Source: Clostridiales bacterium
Lineage (GTDB): Bacteria > Bacillota > Clostridia > Christensenellales > Aristaeellaceae
DNA length: 50,275 nt
Assembly (NCBI GenBank): GCA_004557905.1
Contig: SFFH01000003.1
Coordinates: forward strand, 1-50,275
Direction of reading: 5' to 3'
This document shows positions 40,789 through 48,740 of the stretch, in pieces (the first letter of the stretch is position 1; every line of letters begins with the position of its first letter). Under the pieces are notes generated by a model. The model searched no databases. It had not been told where the DNA came from and saw only the letters and a program-made list of their open reading frames with translations. Made by a program: the position numbers and the translations under genes.

Positions 40789-42143
40789 GTGACCCGACCC
40801 GATTTGAGGCGCGCGCCCAGGAACCGCCAGACCATCAGCGAGCAATACGCCAGCGCCAGGCCCCAGGCCAGCGGATTGGCCAGGCAGATGCCCACAAAGC
40901 CGAGACTGCCCGCGGCCAGCAGGCCGCCCAGGCTGCGGCCCGCCAGCTCGCCCACGCCGCTGAGCACCGCGTGCGCGCTGTAGCCCATGCCCTGCAGCGT
41001 GTTGCGCATGATCATCAGCGCGCCATGGAAGCAGAACAGCGTGCTGATGATGCCCAGATACTGCACCGACAGCTCCAGCTCCTGCGCGGCCTGCGCGCCC
41101 AGCACCAGCGTGCTCAGCGGCCGCTTGAGCAGCGCGATCGCCGCCCACGCGGCGACGCAGTACGTCCACTGGATCGTCAGGCCCGCGCGGATGCCGTCGC
41201 GGATGCGGTCGGGACGGTTTGCACCCTCGTTCTGTCCGGCGTAGGTCGCCACGCCCATGCCCACGCTCTCCATCGGCAGGGTGAACATCTGCCGGATCTT
41301 CTCGCCCGCCGTCTGGCCCGCGACGGCCACGCTGCCCAGGCTGTTGATCGCGCTCTGCATGACCACCGCGCCCAGCGCGGAGATGGAATACTCAAAGCCC
41401 ATCGGGAAGCCGACCGCGCACAGCCGCTTTGCGTGCGCGCCGGAGAAGGCCCTGCAGCCGCGGCTTTCGCTTAGCAGATCCGTCTTTTTCGCCAGCCAGA
41501 ACAGATTCAGCAGGCCGCTGAGCATCTGGCTGAGCACCGTCGCCAGCGCCGCGCCGGTCACGCCCAGGGGGATGGGCACGATGAGCAGATAATCCAGCAC
41601 GATGTTGAGCAGCGAGGAGATCAGCAGGAACACAAACGGATGCCGGGAATCGCCCGACGCCCGCAGCGCGCCCGCGCAGAAGTTGTAGAGCACGGAGGCC
41701 GGAATGCCCAGGAAGATCACCAGCATGTACTGAAGCGTCTTTTCAAAGATGTCCTGCGGCGTGCGCATCAGCGTCAGCATCGGCCGCGCCAGCAGCACCA
41801 TGGCCGTCGTCATGACCGCCGCCAGCGCGACGCAGATCATCGCGCCATTGAAGAAGTAGTGCTTGTATTCGTCTCCGCGCTTGGCGCCGAAGGACTGCGC
41901 CAGCGGGATGCCGAAGCCGACGCACGCGCCCTGCACAAAGCCCAGCGTCAGGAAATTGAGCGAATAGGTGGCGCCCACCGCCGCCAGGGCGTCCGTGCCG
42001 ATCAGCCGGCCGACCATGATCGTATCGATGAGGCTGTACAGCTGCTGAAACAGCGTGCCCAGGATCAGGGGCAGAGAGAACAGCAGAATCTGCTTAATCG
42101 GGCTGCCGACCGTCAGGTCCATCGCGCCGCTTTGCTTTTTCAC
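40785..42143 (-). CDS. MATE-family multidrug efflux transporter
   Basis: A 452-residue protein with twelve membrane helices in two homologous halves (LILGTLFQQLYSLIDTIMVGRLIGTDALAAVGATYSL; LLISSLLNIVLDYLLIVPIPLGVTGAALATVLSQ), characteristic of NorM/DinF-type MATE transporters. These export cationic drugs or metabolites using Na+ or H+ gradients. The start is GTG at 42143 with GGAGG eight bases upstream. An extended -10 TGATACAAT (42174-42182) is the likely promoter. Confidence 0.94.
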   Translation of the reverse strand: MKKQSGAMDLTVGSPIKQILLFSLPLILGTLFQQLYSLIDTIMVGRLIGTDALAAVGATYSLNFLTLGFVQGACVGFGIPLAQSFGAKRGDEYKHYFFNGAMICVALAAVMTTAMVLLARPMLTLMRTPQDIFEKTLQYMLVIFLGIPASVLYNFCAGALRASGDSRHPFVFLLISSLLNIVLDYLLIVPIPLGVTGAALATVLSQMLSGLLNLFWLAKKTDLLSESRGCRAFSGAHAKRLCAVGFPMGFEYSISALGAVVMQSAINSLGSVAVAGQTAGEKIRQMFTLPMESVGMGVATYAGQNEGANRPDRIRDGIRAGLTIQWTYCVAAWAAIALLKRPLSTLVLGAQAAQELELSVQYLGIISTLFCFHGALMIMRNTLQGMGYSAHAVLSGVGELAGRSLGGLLAAGSLGFVGICLANPLAWGLALAYCSLMVWRFLGARLKSGRVT

Positions 42144-42277
42144 AGGATTTTCCTCCGCATTGCATTTTGTTGCATTGTATCATAGCTTGCGCTGGAGACG
42201 CCATGGGTTTTGTCCGCGTCTTCTCGCAAAATGTGTCTACCTTCGTCACAGCCTGCCGCCTGGCCGTGATTGCCCGC

Positions 42278-42312
42278 AGAAAGCTCCCCGGCTGCTCAAC
42301 GCGCCGGGGAGT
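42278..42312 (-). terminator. Terminator of the PRTase-like gene
   Basis: CTCCCCGG and CCGGGGAG arms, 12-base loop, then CTTTCT on the minus strand. Confidence 0.8.
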
Positions 42313-42336
42313 CCATATGCCGTTTGTCTGCTGCGC

Positions 42337-42975
42337 TCAGAAGCTGGAAATGCCGTGGCTGTTGACCAGCGCGTCCAGCTTGACGCCGGCCCTGCACAGC
42401 GGGCAGTCGCGGGACGGATAGCTCGCGTAGCCGTCCAGGTCCTGCTTGCTGTAAATGCTGATCACCGGGAAGCCCTCGCACTGCTCCACGCAGGCGAAGA
42501 TGGAGCAGATGCCCACCGGAATGCCGCTGTAGTAGCGGATCGCCTCGACGGCGGCCTGCGCGGTGTAGCCGGTGGCGACGGAGGCCGCCAGCACCAGCAC
42601 ATGCTTGCCCGCGATCATCGGCGCGGTGTTGTCGCGGAAGATCAGCTGGCTGCCGGAGGTGTGTTCCGGCGTGGCCACATAGATGGTGCGGTGGGCGTTC
42701 ATGTTCATGTAGCCGGCGCGGGTCAGCTCGCTGGCCATGCACGCGCCGATCACCTCCGTGCCGTCCAGGCACAGGATGGTGTCGATGATCGTGGAGGCGT
42801 TGAACTTGCTGCACAGCATGACCGCCGCGTCGCGCGCCTCCGAGAGGCGGTGCTTGGTCATCGTCATGTCGATGTAGTAGTTGAGGTGGCTGTGGCTGGT
42901 GGCGAAATGTCCCGTCGCCAGACGAAGCGGGACATTGCCCTGCCGGTGGGGATACTGGATCAGCTTGATGGCCAT
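42337..42975 (-). CDS. Phosphoribosyltransferase-like protein
   Basis: A 212-residue protein with the fold signs of a type I PRTase: ARDAAVMLCSKFNASTIIDTILCLDGTEVIGACMASEL near the N-terminus, VLVLAASVATGYTAQAAVEAIRYYSG in the PRPP-loop position, and a C-terminal CPLCRAG Cys pair. The usual acidic pair before the PRPP loop is replaced (VLAASVATG), so a binding or altered activity is possible. AAGGAG lies seven bases before the ATG. It has its own promoter and terminator, so it is monocistronic. Confidence 0.65.
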   Translation of the reverse strand: MAIKLIQYPHRQGNVPLRLATGHFATSHSHLNYYIDMTMTKHRLSEARDAAVMLCSKFNASTIIDTILCLDGTEVIGACMASELTRAGYMNMNAHRTIYVATPEHTSGSQLIFRDNTAPMIAGKHVLVLAASVATGYTAQAAVEAIRYYSGIPVGICSIFACVEQCEGFPVISIYSKQDLDGYASYPSRDCPLCRAGVKLDALVNSHGISSF

Positions 42976-43056
42976 CGCGCGCACTCCTTTTTTTCGCGGC
43001 ATCCCGCCTTCGGGCGCAGTGCCCGCGCACGGGTCCGCTTCATTTTTCTATAGAAT

Positions 43057-43085
43057 ATTATGCCGTATTTTGGGCAATGTGTCAA
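43057..43085 (-). promoter_or_regulatory. Promoter of the PRTase-like gene
   Basis: TTGACA (43080-43085), 17 bp, CATAAT (43057-43062). It is divergent from the promoter of the secreted SH3-like gene at 43108-43136. Confidence 0.85.
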
Positions 43086-43107
43086 TATGCAAGTCGGAAG
43101 AGACGGC

Positions 43108-43136
43108 TTGAGATTCTCGCCGGATTTTGCTATACT
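43108..43136 (+). promoter_or_regulatory. Promoter of the secreted SH3-like gene
   Basis: TTGAGA (43108-43113), 17 bp, TATACT (43131-43136). Confidence 0.8.
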
Positions 43137-43181
43137 GCATGTGTTCTCCTTTCAATTTCTACAGACATGCAGGAGGTTCCC

Positions 43182-43694
43182 ATGAAGCTCACCCGCGTCT
43201 TTCCGCTCCTTGCGCTCCTTCTGACACTCCCGGCTTCTGCCGCCCTGGCGGACAAGGCACCCGCCTGCGAGGCGCTGGGCAGCGCGAAGGCCGCCGCGCA
43301 CCTGTCCACGCACATCTACGCCTACACGGACGGCTGGGACGGCTATTCCCCCTCGTCCTGCACGGACGAGGGCTGCAGGGAATACGGCCATGTGCACTGC
43401 TATGGCCGGCGCGTCACGCTCTGGGATACGCCCGCAGGCGGCAATAGCCGCGTGGCATACTATCCCTTCGGCTCGGACGGCAAGGTCGGCCCGGACACCG
43501 AGTTCCAGCTCGTCGACGTCGTCGTCTACAAGGGCAAATATTACGCCGGTATCCGGATCCTGCAGGACGGCAGCGTCGTCCGTTCCGGCTTCGTCAGCGC
43601 CGATTACATCGGCTGCGACTGCGAGTCTTATGATGTCTTTGACGGGGATATCCCCGAATACGTCCACAATCACGGGGCGTTCGATCTCCGGTAA
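43182..43694 (+). CDS. Secreted Cys-containing SH3-like protein
   Basis: A 170-residue exported protein: signal peptide (residues 1 to about 22, ending AALA), then a Cys-rich block (CTDEGCREYGHVHC) and an SH3b-like sequence VTLWDTPAGGNSRVAYYPFGS...EFQLVDVVVYKGKYYAGIRILQDGSVVRSGFVSADYIGCDC. Bacterial SH3 domains often bind cell walls or peptides. The Cys residues may form disulfides or bind metal. GGAGG precedes the ATG. The role is unknown. No partner lies next to it. Confidence 0.75.
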   Translation: MKLTRVFPLLALLLTLPASAALADKAPACEALGSAKAAAHLSTHIYAYTDGWDGYSPSSCTDEGCREYGHVHCYGRRVTLWDTPAGGNSRVAYYPFGSDGKVGPDTEFQLVDVVVYKGKYYAGIRILQDGSVVRSGFVSADYIGCDCESYDVFDGDIPEYVHNHGAFDLR

Positions 43695-43741
43695 CGCCGC
43701 CCGTAAGGCGCAGAAATCCTGCACAAATTGCGCCCGCCCCA

Positions 43742-43770
43742 TTGACAAAGCTTTCCCAATGGCCTACAAT
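43742..43770 (+). promoter_or_regulatory. Promoter of the ribU riboswitch operon
   Basis: TTGACA (43742-43747), 17 bp, TACAAT (43765-43770), upstream of the FMN riboswitch. Confidence 0.9.
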
Positions 43771-43794
43771 AGGCAGCGAAGTTAAAACTGAATG

Positions 43795-43997
43795 GTCTTT
43801 GGGGCAGGGTGCAAATCCCGACCGATGGTAGAGTCCATGAACCTCCGTTTGGAGGCCGATCTGGTGCGATTCCAGAACCGACGGTACAGTCCGGATGAGA
43901 AAAGACAGTTCCTCCTGCGCAGCAGGCGCGTTGCCGCCTTGCTGTGATAGGAAATTTCCTGAGGCCAGCATCTTTTGGCTTCAGGAAATTTTTATTT
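43795..43997 (+). ncRNA. FMN riboswitch (RFN element) with intrinsic terminator
   Basis: P1 pairs GTCTTT (43795-43800) with AAAGAC (43901-43906). The conserved RFN segments GGGGCAGGGTG, CCGACCGATGG, GAACCGACGGTACAG and TCCGGATGAGAAAAGA follow in order. A terminator AAATTTCCTGA...TCAGGAAATTTTT (43951-43997) completes the expression platform. FMN should stop transcription of the riboflavin transporter gene ribU. Confidence 0.96.
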
Positions 43998-44010
43998 AGG
44001 AGGATGTCCT

Positions 44011-44613
44011 ATGAAAAGCAGAACTCAAATCCGTCGTCTGACCATGGCCGCCATGATGGGTGCCGTCGCCTTCGTGCTGATGTACTTCAGCTTCTCGGTG
44101 CCCTTCCTCTCCCCGTTTGCCGATTTCGACTTTTCCTATCTGCCCGAACTCATCGGCGGCTACATTCTCGGCCCGATCGGCGCGGTGCAGATCATCGCGG
44201 TGAAGATCCTGCTCAAGCTCGTGTTCAAGGGCACCAGCAGCATGCTCACCGGCGAGCTGCAGAAGTTCCTGCTCAGCTGCGCGTATGTGCTGCCCTCCGT
44301 GATCTATTACCGCCGCCACAAGACCCGCCGCGGCGCGGCGATCGGCCTTGTCATCGGCACCGTCGTGGGCGTGTGCACGGCGATTCTCACCAACGTCTAC
44401 ATCATTTTCCCGTTCTATATCAAGCTCTACGGTATGGACTGGGCGGCCATCATCAGCATGTGCACCGCGGTCAACCCCTGGATTCACGACCTGCCGACCA
44501 TGGTGGCCTTCTCCATCATCCCCTTCAATGTGATCTCCATGACGGTCATCTCGCTGATCGCCATGCTCGTGTACAAGAAGATCAGCGTCCCGCTCAAAAA
44601 ACTCATCCAGTGA
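44011..44613 (+). CDS. ribU: Riboflavin ECF transporter S component RibU
   Basis: A 200-residue, six-helix membrane protein with the GxxG-rich PELIGGYILGPIGAVQIIAVKILLKLVFKGTSSMLTGELQKFLLSC segment of RibU. It binds riboflavin and partners with the shared ECF energizing module (EcfAA'T), which is outside the window. The FMN riboswitch directly upstream supports the assignment. GGAGG precedes the ATG. Confidence 0.96.
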   Translation: MKSRTQIRRLTMAAMMGAVAFVLMYFSFSVPFLSPFADFDFSYLPELIGGYILGPIGAVQIIAVKILLKLVFKGTSSMLTGELQKFLLSCAYVLPSVIYYRRHKTRRGAAIGLVIGTVVGVCTAILTNVYIIFPFYIKLYGMDWAAIISMCTAVNPWIHDLPTMVAFSIIPFNVISMTVISLIAMLVYKKISVPLKKLIQ

Positions 44614-44645
44614 TGCTTTATTGATGCTTTCAGGAGGCAATGTTC

Positions 44646-45131
44646 ATGAAATTCAGCGCAGACAAAAACCTCACCTTCGACCAGGCGGTTGAGATCATGT
44701 TCGACAAGCTGGGCGATTCCAAGATCATGGCGCTGGCCAGCTCGGTCAACGACTACGTCATGGTGCGCAACGTCAGCTGCCTGTTCTACGACCACAAGAT
44801 CTGGTTCAAGACCGACAAGAACTTCCGCAAGACGCAGCAGCTCTTTAAGAACCCGAACGTCGCCCTGTGCTGGAGCGGCATCCAGGTGGAGGGCACGGCG
44901 CAAAGCAAGGGCCTGGTCGTCGACGAGCCGGACCGCCGGTTTGAAAAGCTCTACGAGAAGTACCTCTGGGGCAGCTACAACCGCTACTCCCACGAGGACA
45001 CCGAGATCATCATCGAAGTCACGCCCAAATATGTCGAAATCTGGGACACCTGCGAGGACAATTACGCCTTCCAGATCTTCATCGACTTCGACAAAAAGAG
45101 CGTCGAGGTCAAGCCCTACGACCAGAAATAA
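44646..45131 (+). CDS. Pyridoxamine 5'-phosphate oxidase-family flavoprotein
   Basis: A 161-residue PPOX split-barrel protein: FDKLGDSKIMALASSVNDYVMVRNVSCLFYDHKIWFKTDKNFRKTQQLFKNPNVALCWSGIQVEGTAQ. It follows ribU by about 32 bp, and the FMN riboswitch should also affect it, which fits an FMN-binding product. I chose the ATG at 44646 (AGGAGG eight bases upstream) over the one at 44640. The reaction is not known. Confidence 0.88.
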   Translation: MKFSADKNLTFDQAVEIMFDKLGDSKIMALASSVNDYVMVRNVSCLFYDHKIWFKTDKNFRKTQQLFKNPNVALCWSGIQVEGTAQSKGLVVDEPDRRFEKLYEKYLWGSYNRYSHEDTEIIIEVTPKYVEIWDTCEDNYAFQIFIDFDKKSVEVKPYDQK

Positions 45132-45141
45132 CGCGTCTTTT

Positions 45142-45175
45142 CCGCCGCCCGGCCGTGCCGCGCGGCGGTTTTTCC
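45142..45175 (+). terminator. Terminator after the ribU-PPOX operon
   Basis: CCGCCGC...GCGGCGG followed by TTTTTCC. Confidence 0.85.
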
Positions 45176-45261
45176 TTGCCCGCCGGGTTTTTATACCGGA
45201 TAAACAAACCGGGCTTGCATATTTATTGACGATTCCCATTTTCAAGAATTCCCGTAAATGA

Positions 45262-45267
45262 TATAAT
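45262..45267 (+). promoter_or_regulatory. Likely -10 box of the hydrogenase operon
   Basis: A perfect TATAAT in an AT-rich stretch, 115 bp upstream of the first gene. I see no good -35 box at 16-18 bp, so an activator may be needed. A GAGCTG...CAGCTC hairpin (about 45282-45319) lies in the leader. Confidence 0.55.
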
Positions 45268-45381
45268 ATATACAGTTCTTGATGAGCTGTGTCTCATATT
45301 TCCCCCATGTGTTCAGCTCTTGTTAATTTCTTGCCTTTTTCGTCTTCTCAGCTTATACGGATCAACGAAGGAGTGTTTTTT

Positions 45382-45621
45382 ATGAAGATCACCGTTTGTA
45401 TCGGCTCCTCCTGCCATGTGAAGGGCTCCCATCAGGTCGTGCGCGCGCTCCAGCAGCTCATCAGCGATAACGGTCTGGAGGACAAGGTTCAGCTCGCGGG
45501 CACCTTCTGCCTGAGCAACTGCCAGAAGGGCGTGTGCGTCACCGTCGATGACGTGCTGCACTCCGTCTCTCCGGACAATGTGGATGCCTTCTTTGCCGAG
45601 CATGTGCTCGCGAAAGTGTGA
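45382..45621 (+). CDS. Thioredoxin-fold [2Fe-2S] ferredoxin-like protein 1
   Basis: A 79-residue protein with Cys6-x4-Cys11 and Cys43-x3-Cys47 (CIGSSC; FCLSNC). This is the four-cysteine pattern of the thioredoxin-fold [2Fe-2S] domain found in NuoE and HydC-type subunits. It is shorter than NuoE, lacking the N-terminal helical extension, so it is a free-standing electron carrier or redox sensor. GAAGGAG precedes the ATG. It is the first gene of the hydrogenase operon, 6 bp before its paralogue. Confidence 0.85.
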   Translation: MKITVCIGSSCHVKGSHQVVRALQQLISDNGLEDKVQLAGTFCLSNCQKGVCVTVDDVLHSVSPDNVDAFFAEHVLAKV

Positions 45622-45627
45622 CGGACC

Positions 45628-45873
45628 ATGATCATTCAGATTTGCGTCGGCTCCTCCTGCCACCTCAAGGGCTCCGCGGACATCGTGCAGCTCATGCAGA
45701 AGGCCGTGGAGGAGGGCCATCTCGAAAACGAAATCACCCTGGCCGGCAGCTTCTGCACCGGACGGTGCAACCGCATCGGCGTCACCATCCAGGTGGACGA
45801 CGAGATCTACACCGGCGTCACCCGCGAGAGCTTTCAGGCGTTCTGGAACGAAAACGTACTCAAAAAACTGTAA
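45628..45873 (+). CDS. Thioredoxin-fold [2Fe-2S] ferredoxin-like protein 2
   Basis: An 81-residue paralogue of its neighbour with the identical cysteine spacing (Cys6, Cys11, Cys43, Cys47; CVGSSC, FCTGRC). The two proteins share only parts of the rest of their sequence. Tandem duplication followed by divergence is likely, and they might form a heterodimer or serve different partners. The upstream site is a weak GACGGA, so translation probably depends on coupling to the first gene. Confidence 0.85.
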   Translation: MIIQICVGSSCHLKGSADIVQLMQKAVEEGHLENEITLAGSFCTGRCNRIGVTIQVDDEIYTGVTRESFQAFWNENVLKKL

Positions 45874-45885
45874 GAGAGGATTGCC

Positions 45886-47562
45886 ATGGCCAGCTTTCTC
45901 ACGCTGAAAAAATCCAACTGCAAAAACTGCTACAAGTGCATCCGCCACTGCCCGGTCAAGTCCATCCGCTTCTCCGGCAATCAGGCGCACATCATCGACA
46001 ACGAGTGCATCCTCTGCGGCCACTGCTTCGTCGTCTGCCCGCAGAACGCCAAGCAGATCGTGGACGACACGGAAAAGGTGAAGGTCATGCTGCAGGGCGA
46101 GGACCCGGTGATCGTCTCCCTGGCACCCTCCTTCATCGCCAATTACGAGGGCGTGGGCATCGACTCCATGCGCAAGGCGCTCAAAGCGCTCGGCTTTGCC
46201 GACGTGGAGGAGACCGCCATCGGCGCGACGATCGTGAAGACCGAGTACGAGCGCATGCTCGCCGAGGATCACAAGGACGTCATCATCTCCTCCTGCTGCC
46301 ACTCCGCCAACCTGCTGATTCAGAAGTATTTCCCCGGCGCACTGCCCTACCTGGCGGACGTGCTCTCCCCCATGCTGGCGCACTGCCAGGACATCAAGCG
46401 CCGCATTCCGAACGCCAAGACCGTGTTCATCGGCCCTTGCGTCGCGAAAAAGGACGAGGCCGATCACTACAAGGGCCTGACCGACGCCGTGCTCACCTTC
46501 GAGGAGCTGACCAACTGGCTCAATAAGGAGGGCATCGAGCTGGAGCACGAGGTCGACACCAAGGAAGAGAGCCTCGCGCGCTTCTTCCCGGTCACCGGCG
46601 GCGTGCTCAAGACCATGCGTCAGGACGCCCCCGGCTTCACCTACCTGTCCATCGACGGCGTGGCCAACTGCATGGAGGCGCTCAAGGACATCGAGAGCGG
46701 CAAGATTCACCACTGCTTCATCGAGATGAACGCCTGCTCCGGCGGCTGCGTCAGCGGCCCCGTGATGGAGAAGTACCACAAGAATCCGATCAAGGACTAC
46801 GTCGCCGTCTCCAGCTACGCCGGCACAAAGGACTTTGACGTGCCGCAGCCGGACCTCATGCACCTGCGCAAGAGCTTCTCCCCGATTGAGCCGGACGCGA
46901 AAATGCCCAGCGAGACCGAGATTGCCGCCATCCTGCGCCAGATGGGCAAGTTCCGCCCGAGCCAGGAGCTCAACTGCGGCTCCTGCGGCTACAACACCTG
47001 CCGCGAGAAGGCCATCGCCATCTATCAGGGCAAGGCGGAGGCCTCCATGTGCCTGCCCTACCTCAAGGACAAGGCGGAGAGCTTCTCGGACACCATCGTC
47101 AAGAATACGCCCAACGGCCTCATCGTGCTCAACGAGGACCTGGAGGTGCAGCAGATCAACGCCGCCGCCCGCAAGATCCTCAACATCCGCAACGTCAGCG
47201 ACGTGATGGGCGAGCCGGTCGTGCGCATTCTCGATCCGATGATCTTCATGAACGCGCTCGAGTCCCGCATGGGCATCCTCGAGCAGCGCGAATATCTGGT
47301 CGAGTACAAGCGCTACGTCGAGGAGACGGTCATCCACGACAAGGAGAGCCGCCTGCTCATCTGCATCATGCGCGACGTAACGCAGGAGGAGCGCGAGCGC
47401 GAAAAAAAGGAAAGCATCAGCCACCAGACCATCGAGGTCGCCGACAAGGTCGTCGACAAGCAGATGCGCATCGTTCAGGAGATCGCATCCCTGCTGGGCG
47501 AAACCGCCGCTGAAACCAAGATCGCCCTGTCCAAGCTGAAGGAGTCCATCTCGAATGAATGA
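45886..47562 (+). CDS. hydS: Group C (sensory) [FeFe] hydrogenase with PAS domain
   Basis: A 558-residue protein. Two [4Fe-4S] motifs (Cys12-15-18-22; Cys41-44-47-51) lead into an H-cluster domain (about 75-330) with L1 SSCCHSAN (Cys137, Cys138), L2 GPCVAKK (Cys185) and L3 EMNACSGGC (Cys284, Cys288). A further [4Fe-4S] region (Cys364, 367, 372, 389), a PAS domain (about 400-505) and a short coiled tail follow. The layout matches sensory [FeFe] hydrogenases (HydS). Output to the overlapping SpoIIE-type phosphatase is the likely signal path. Confidence 0.93.
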   Translation: MASFLTLKKSNCKNCYKCIRHCPVKSIRFSGNQAHIIDNECILCGHCFVVCPQNAKQIVDDTEKVKVMLQGEDPVIVSLAPSFIANYEGVGIDSMRKALKALGFADVEETAIGATIVKTEYERMLAEDHKDVIISSCCHSANLLIQKYFPGALPYLADVLSPMLAHCQDIKRRIPNAKTVFIGPCVAKKDEADHYKGLTDAVLTFEELTNWLNKEGIELEHEVDTKEESLARFFPVTGGVLKTMRQDAPGFTYLSIDGVANCMEALKDIESGKIHHCFIEMNACSGGCVSGPVMEKYHKNPIKDYVAVSSYAGTKDFDVPQPDLMHLRKSFSPIEPDAKMPSETEIAAILRQMGKFRPSQELNCGSCGYNTCREKAIAIYQGKAEASMCLPYLKDKAESFSDTIVKNTPNGLIVLNEDLEVQQINAAARKILNIRNVSDVMGEPVVRILDPMIFMNALESRMGILEQREYLVEYKRYVEETVIHDKESRLLICIMRDVTQEEREREKKESISHQTIEVADKVVDKQMRIVQEIASLLGETAAETKIALSKLKESISNE

Positions 47563-48727
47563 TCTTTGTGCGGATATCGGATACAAGAGTATCAACCATG
47601 TCGGCGAGCAGCTGTGCGGCGACCACGTCGACATCGTGGAGCAGGGTGACGGCTCCACCGTCATCGTCCTGGCGGACGGCCTGGGCAGCGGCGTAAAGGC
47701 GAGCATCCTCTCCACGCTCACCTCCAAGATCATCTCCACGATGCTGGCCGCCGGCCTGCCCATCGAGGAGTGCGTCTCCGCCATCGCCGCCACACTGCCG
47801 GTGTGCTCCGTCCGAGGCGTCGCCTATTCCACCTTCACCATCATCCACCTGCGGAACAACGAGACCGCCGAGCTCATCCAGTACGACAACCCGCAGGTCA
47901 TCCTCATCCGCGACGAGAAGAACTTCGAGTACCCGCGGACCGAGATGAACATCGGCGGCAAGAAGATCTTCAAGTCCGTCATCAAGCTCCAGGAGGACGA
48001 CCTGTTCATCGCCATGAGCGACGGCTGCCCGCACGCGGGCATCGGCATGAGCTACAACTTCGGCTGGAAGCGCGAGGACATCGCCGCCTTCATGGAGACC
48101 ATCTGTGTGGCCGGCTACACCGCCAAGACGCTCTCCACCATCCTCATCGACGAGGTCAACAAGCTCTACGGCGGCAAGCCCGGCGACGACGCGACCGCCT
48201 GCATCGTGCGCATCCGCAAGCGCGTGCCGATGAACCTGCTCTTCGGCCCGCCGAGCAACCGCGACGACTGCGACCGCATGATGAGCCTGTTCTTCTCCAA
48301 GGAGGGCAAGCACATCATCTGCGGCGGCACCACGTCCTCCATCGCCGCCAAGTACCTGGGCAAGCCGCTCAAGGCGACGCTGTCCTTCGAGCGCAGCGAC
48401 ATCCCGCCCATCGCCGAGATCGAGGGCGTGGACCTGGTGACCGAGGGCGTCATCACGATCAACCGCGTCGTGGAGTACGCCAAGGACTACATCGAGGCCA
48501 ACACGGAATACGCCGAATGGAGCATGAAGCGCGACGGCGCCTCGCTGATCGCCCGCCTGCTCTTTGAGGAGGCCACGGACATCACCTTCTTCGTGGGCCG
48601 TGCAGTCAATCCCGCACACCAGAACCCCGACCTGCCCATCAACTTCAACATCAAGATGAACCTGGTCAAGGAGCTCAGCGAGTGCCTCAGGAAAATGGGC
48701 AAGCACATCAAGGTCAGCTACTTCTAA
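47555..48727 (+). CDS. SpoIIE-type PP2C protein phosphatase
   Basis: A 390-residue protein. The N-terminal PP2C domain has CGDHVDIV (Asp23), VIVLADGLGSGVKAS (Asp41-Gly42), LFIAMSDGCPHAG and KPGDDATACIVRI, which provide the metal-binding Asp set. The C-terminal half (about 230-390) is an alpha/beta region I do not recognise. SpoIIE phosphatases usually act on anti-sigma-antagonists. No such partner is encoded in the window. The start overlaps the hydS stop by 8 bp, so the two are translationally coupled, and its activity is probably set by HydS. Confidence 0.9.
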   Translation: MNDLCADIGYKSINHVGEQLCGDHVDIVEQGDGSTVIVLADGLGSGVKASILSTLTSKIISTMLAAGLPIEECVSAIAATLPVCSVRGVAYSTFTIIHLRNNETAELIQYDNPQVILIRDEKNFEYPRTEMNIGGKKIFKSVIKLQEDDLFIAMSDGCPHAGIGMSYNFGWKREDIAAFMETICVAGYTAKTLSTILIDEVNKLYGGKPGDDATACIVRIRKRVPMNLLFGPPSNRDDCDRMMSLFFSKEGKHIICGGTTSSIAAKYLGKPLKATLSFERSDIPPIAEIEGVDLVTEGVITINRVVEYAKDYIEANTEYAEWSMKRDGASLIARLLFEEATDITFFVGRAVNPAHQNPDLPINFNIKMNLVKELSECLRKMGKHIKVSYF

Positions 48728-48740
48728 GGAGTGAGGAACC

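Noticed and set aside
45325..45345. Possible Rex-type operator (TTGTTAAT) upstream of the hydrogenase genes
   Set aside because: Only one half of the TTGTTAA-N4-TTAACAA palindrome is present; the other half is not recognisable.
45313..47793. An 826-codon minus-strand open reading frame across the hydrogenase operon
   Set aside because: It is antisense to three confident genes. The translation is an Ala/Val/Asp/Leu-rich shadow with no domain motif.
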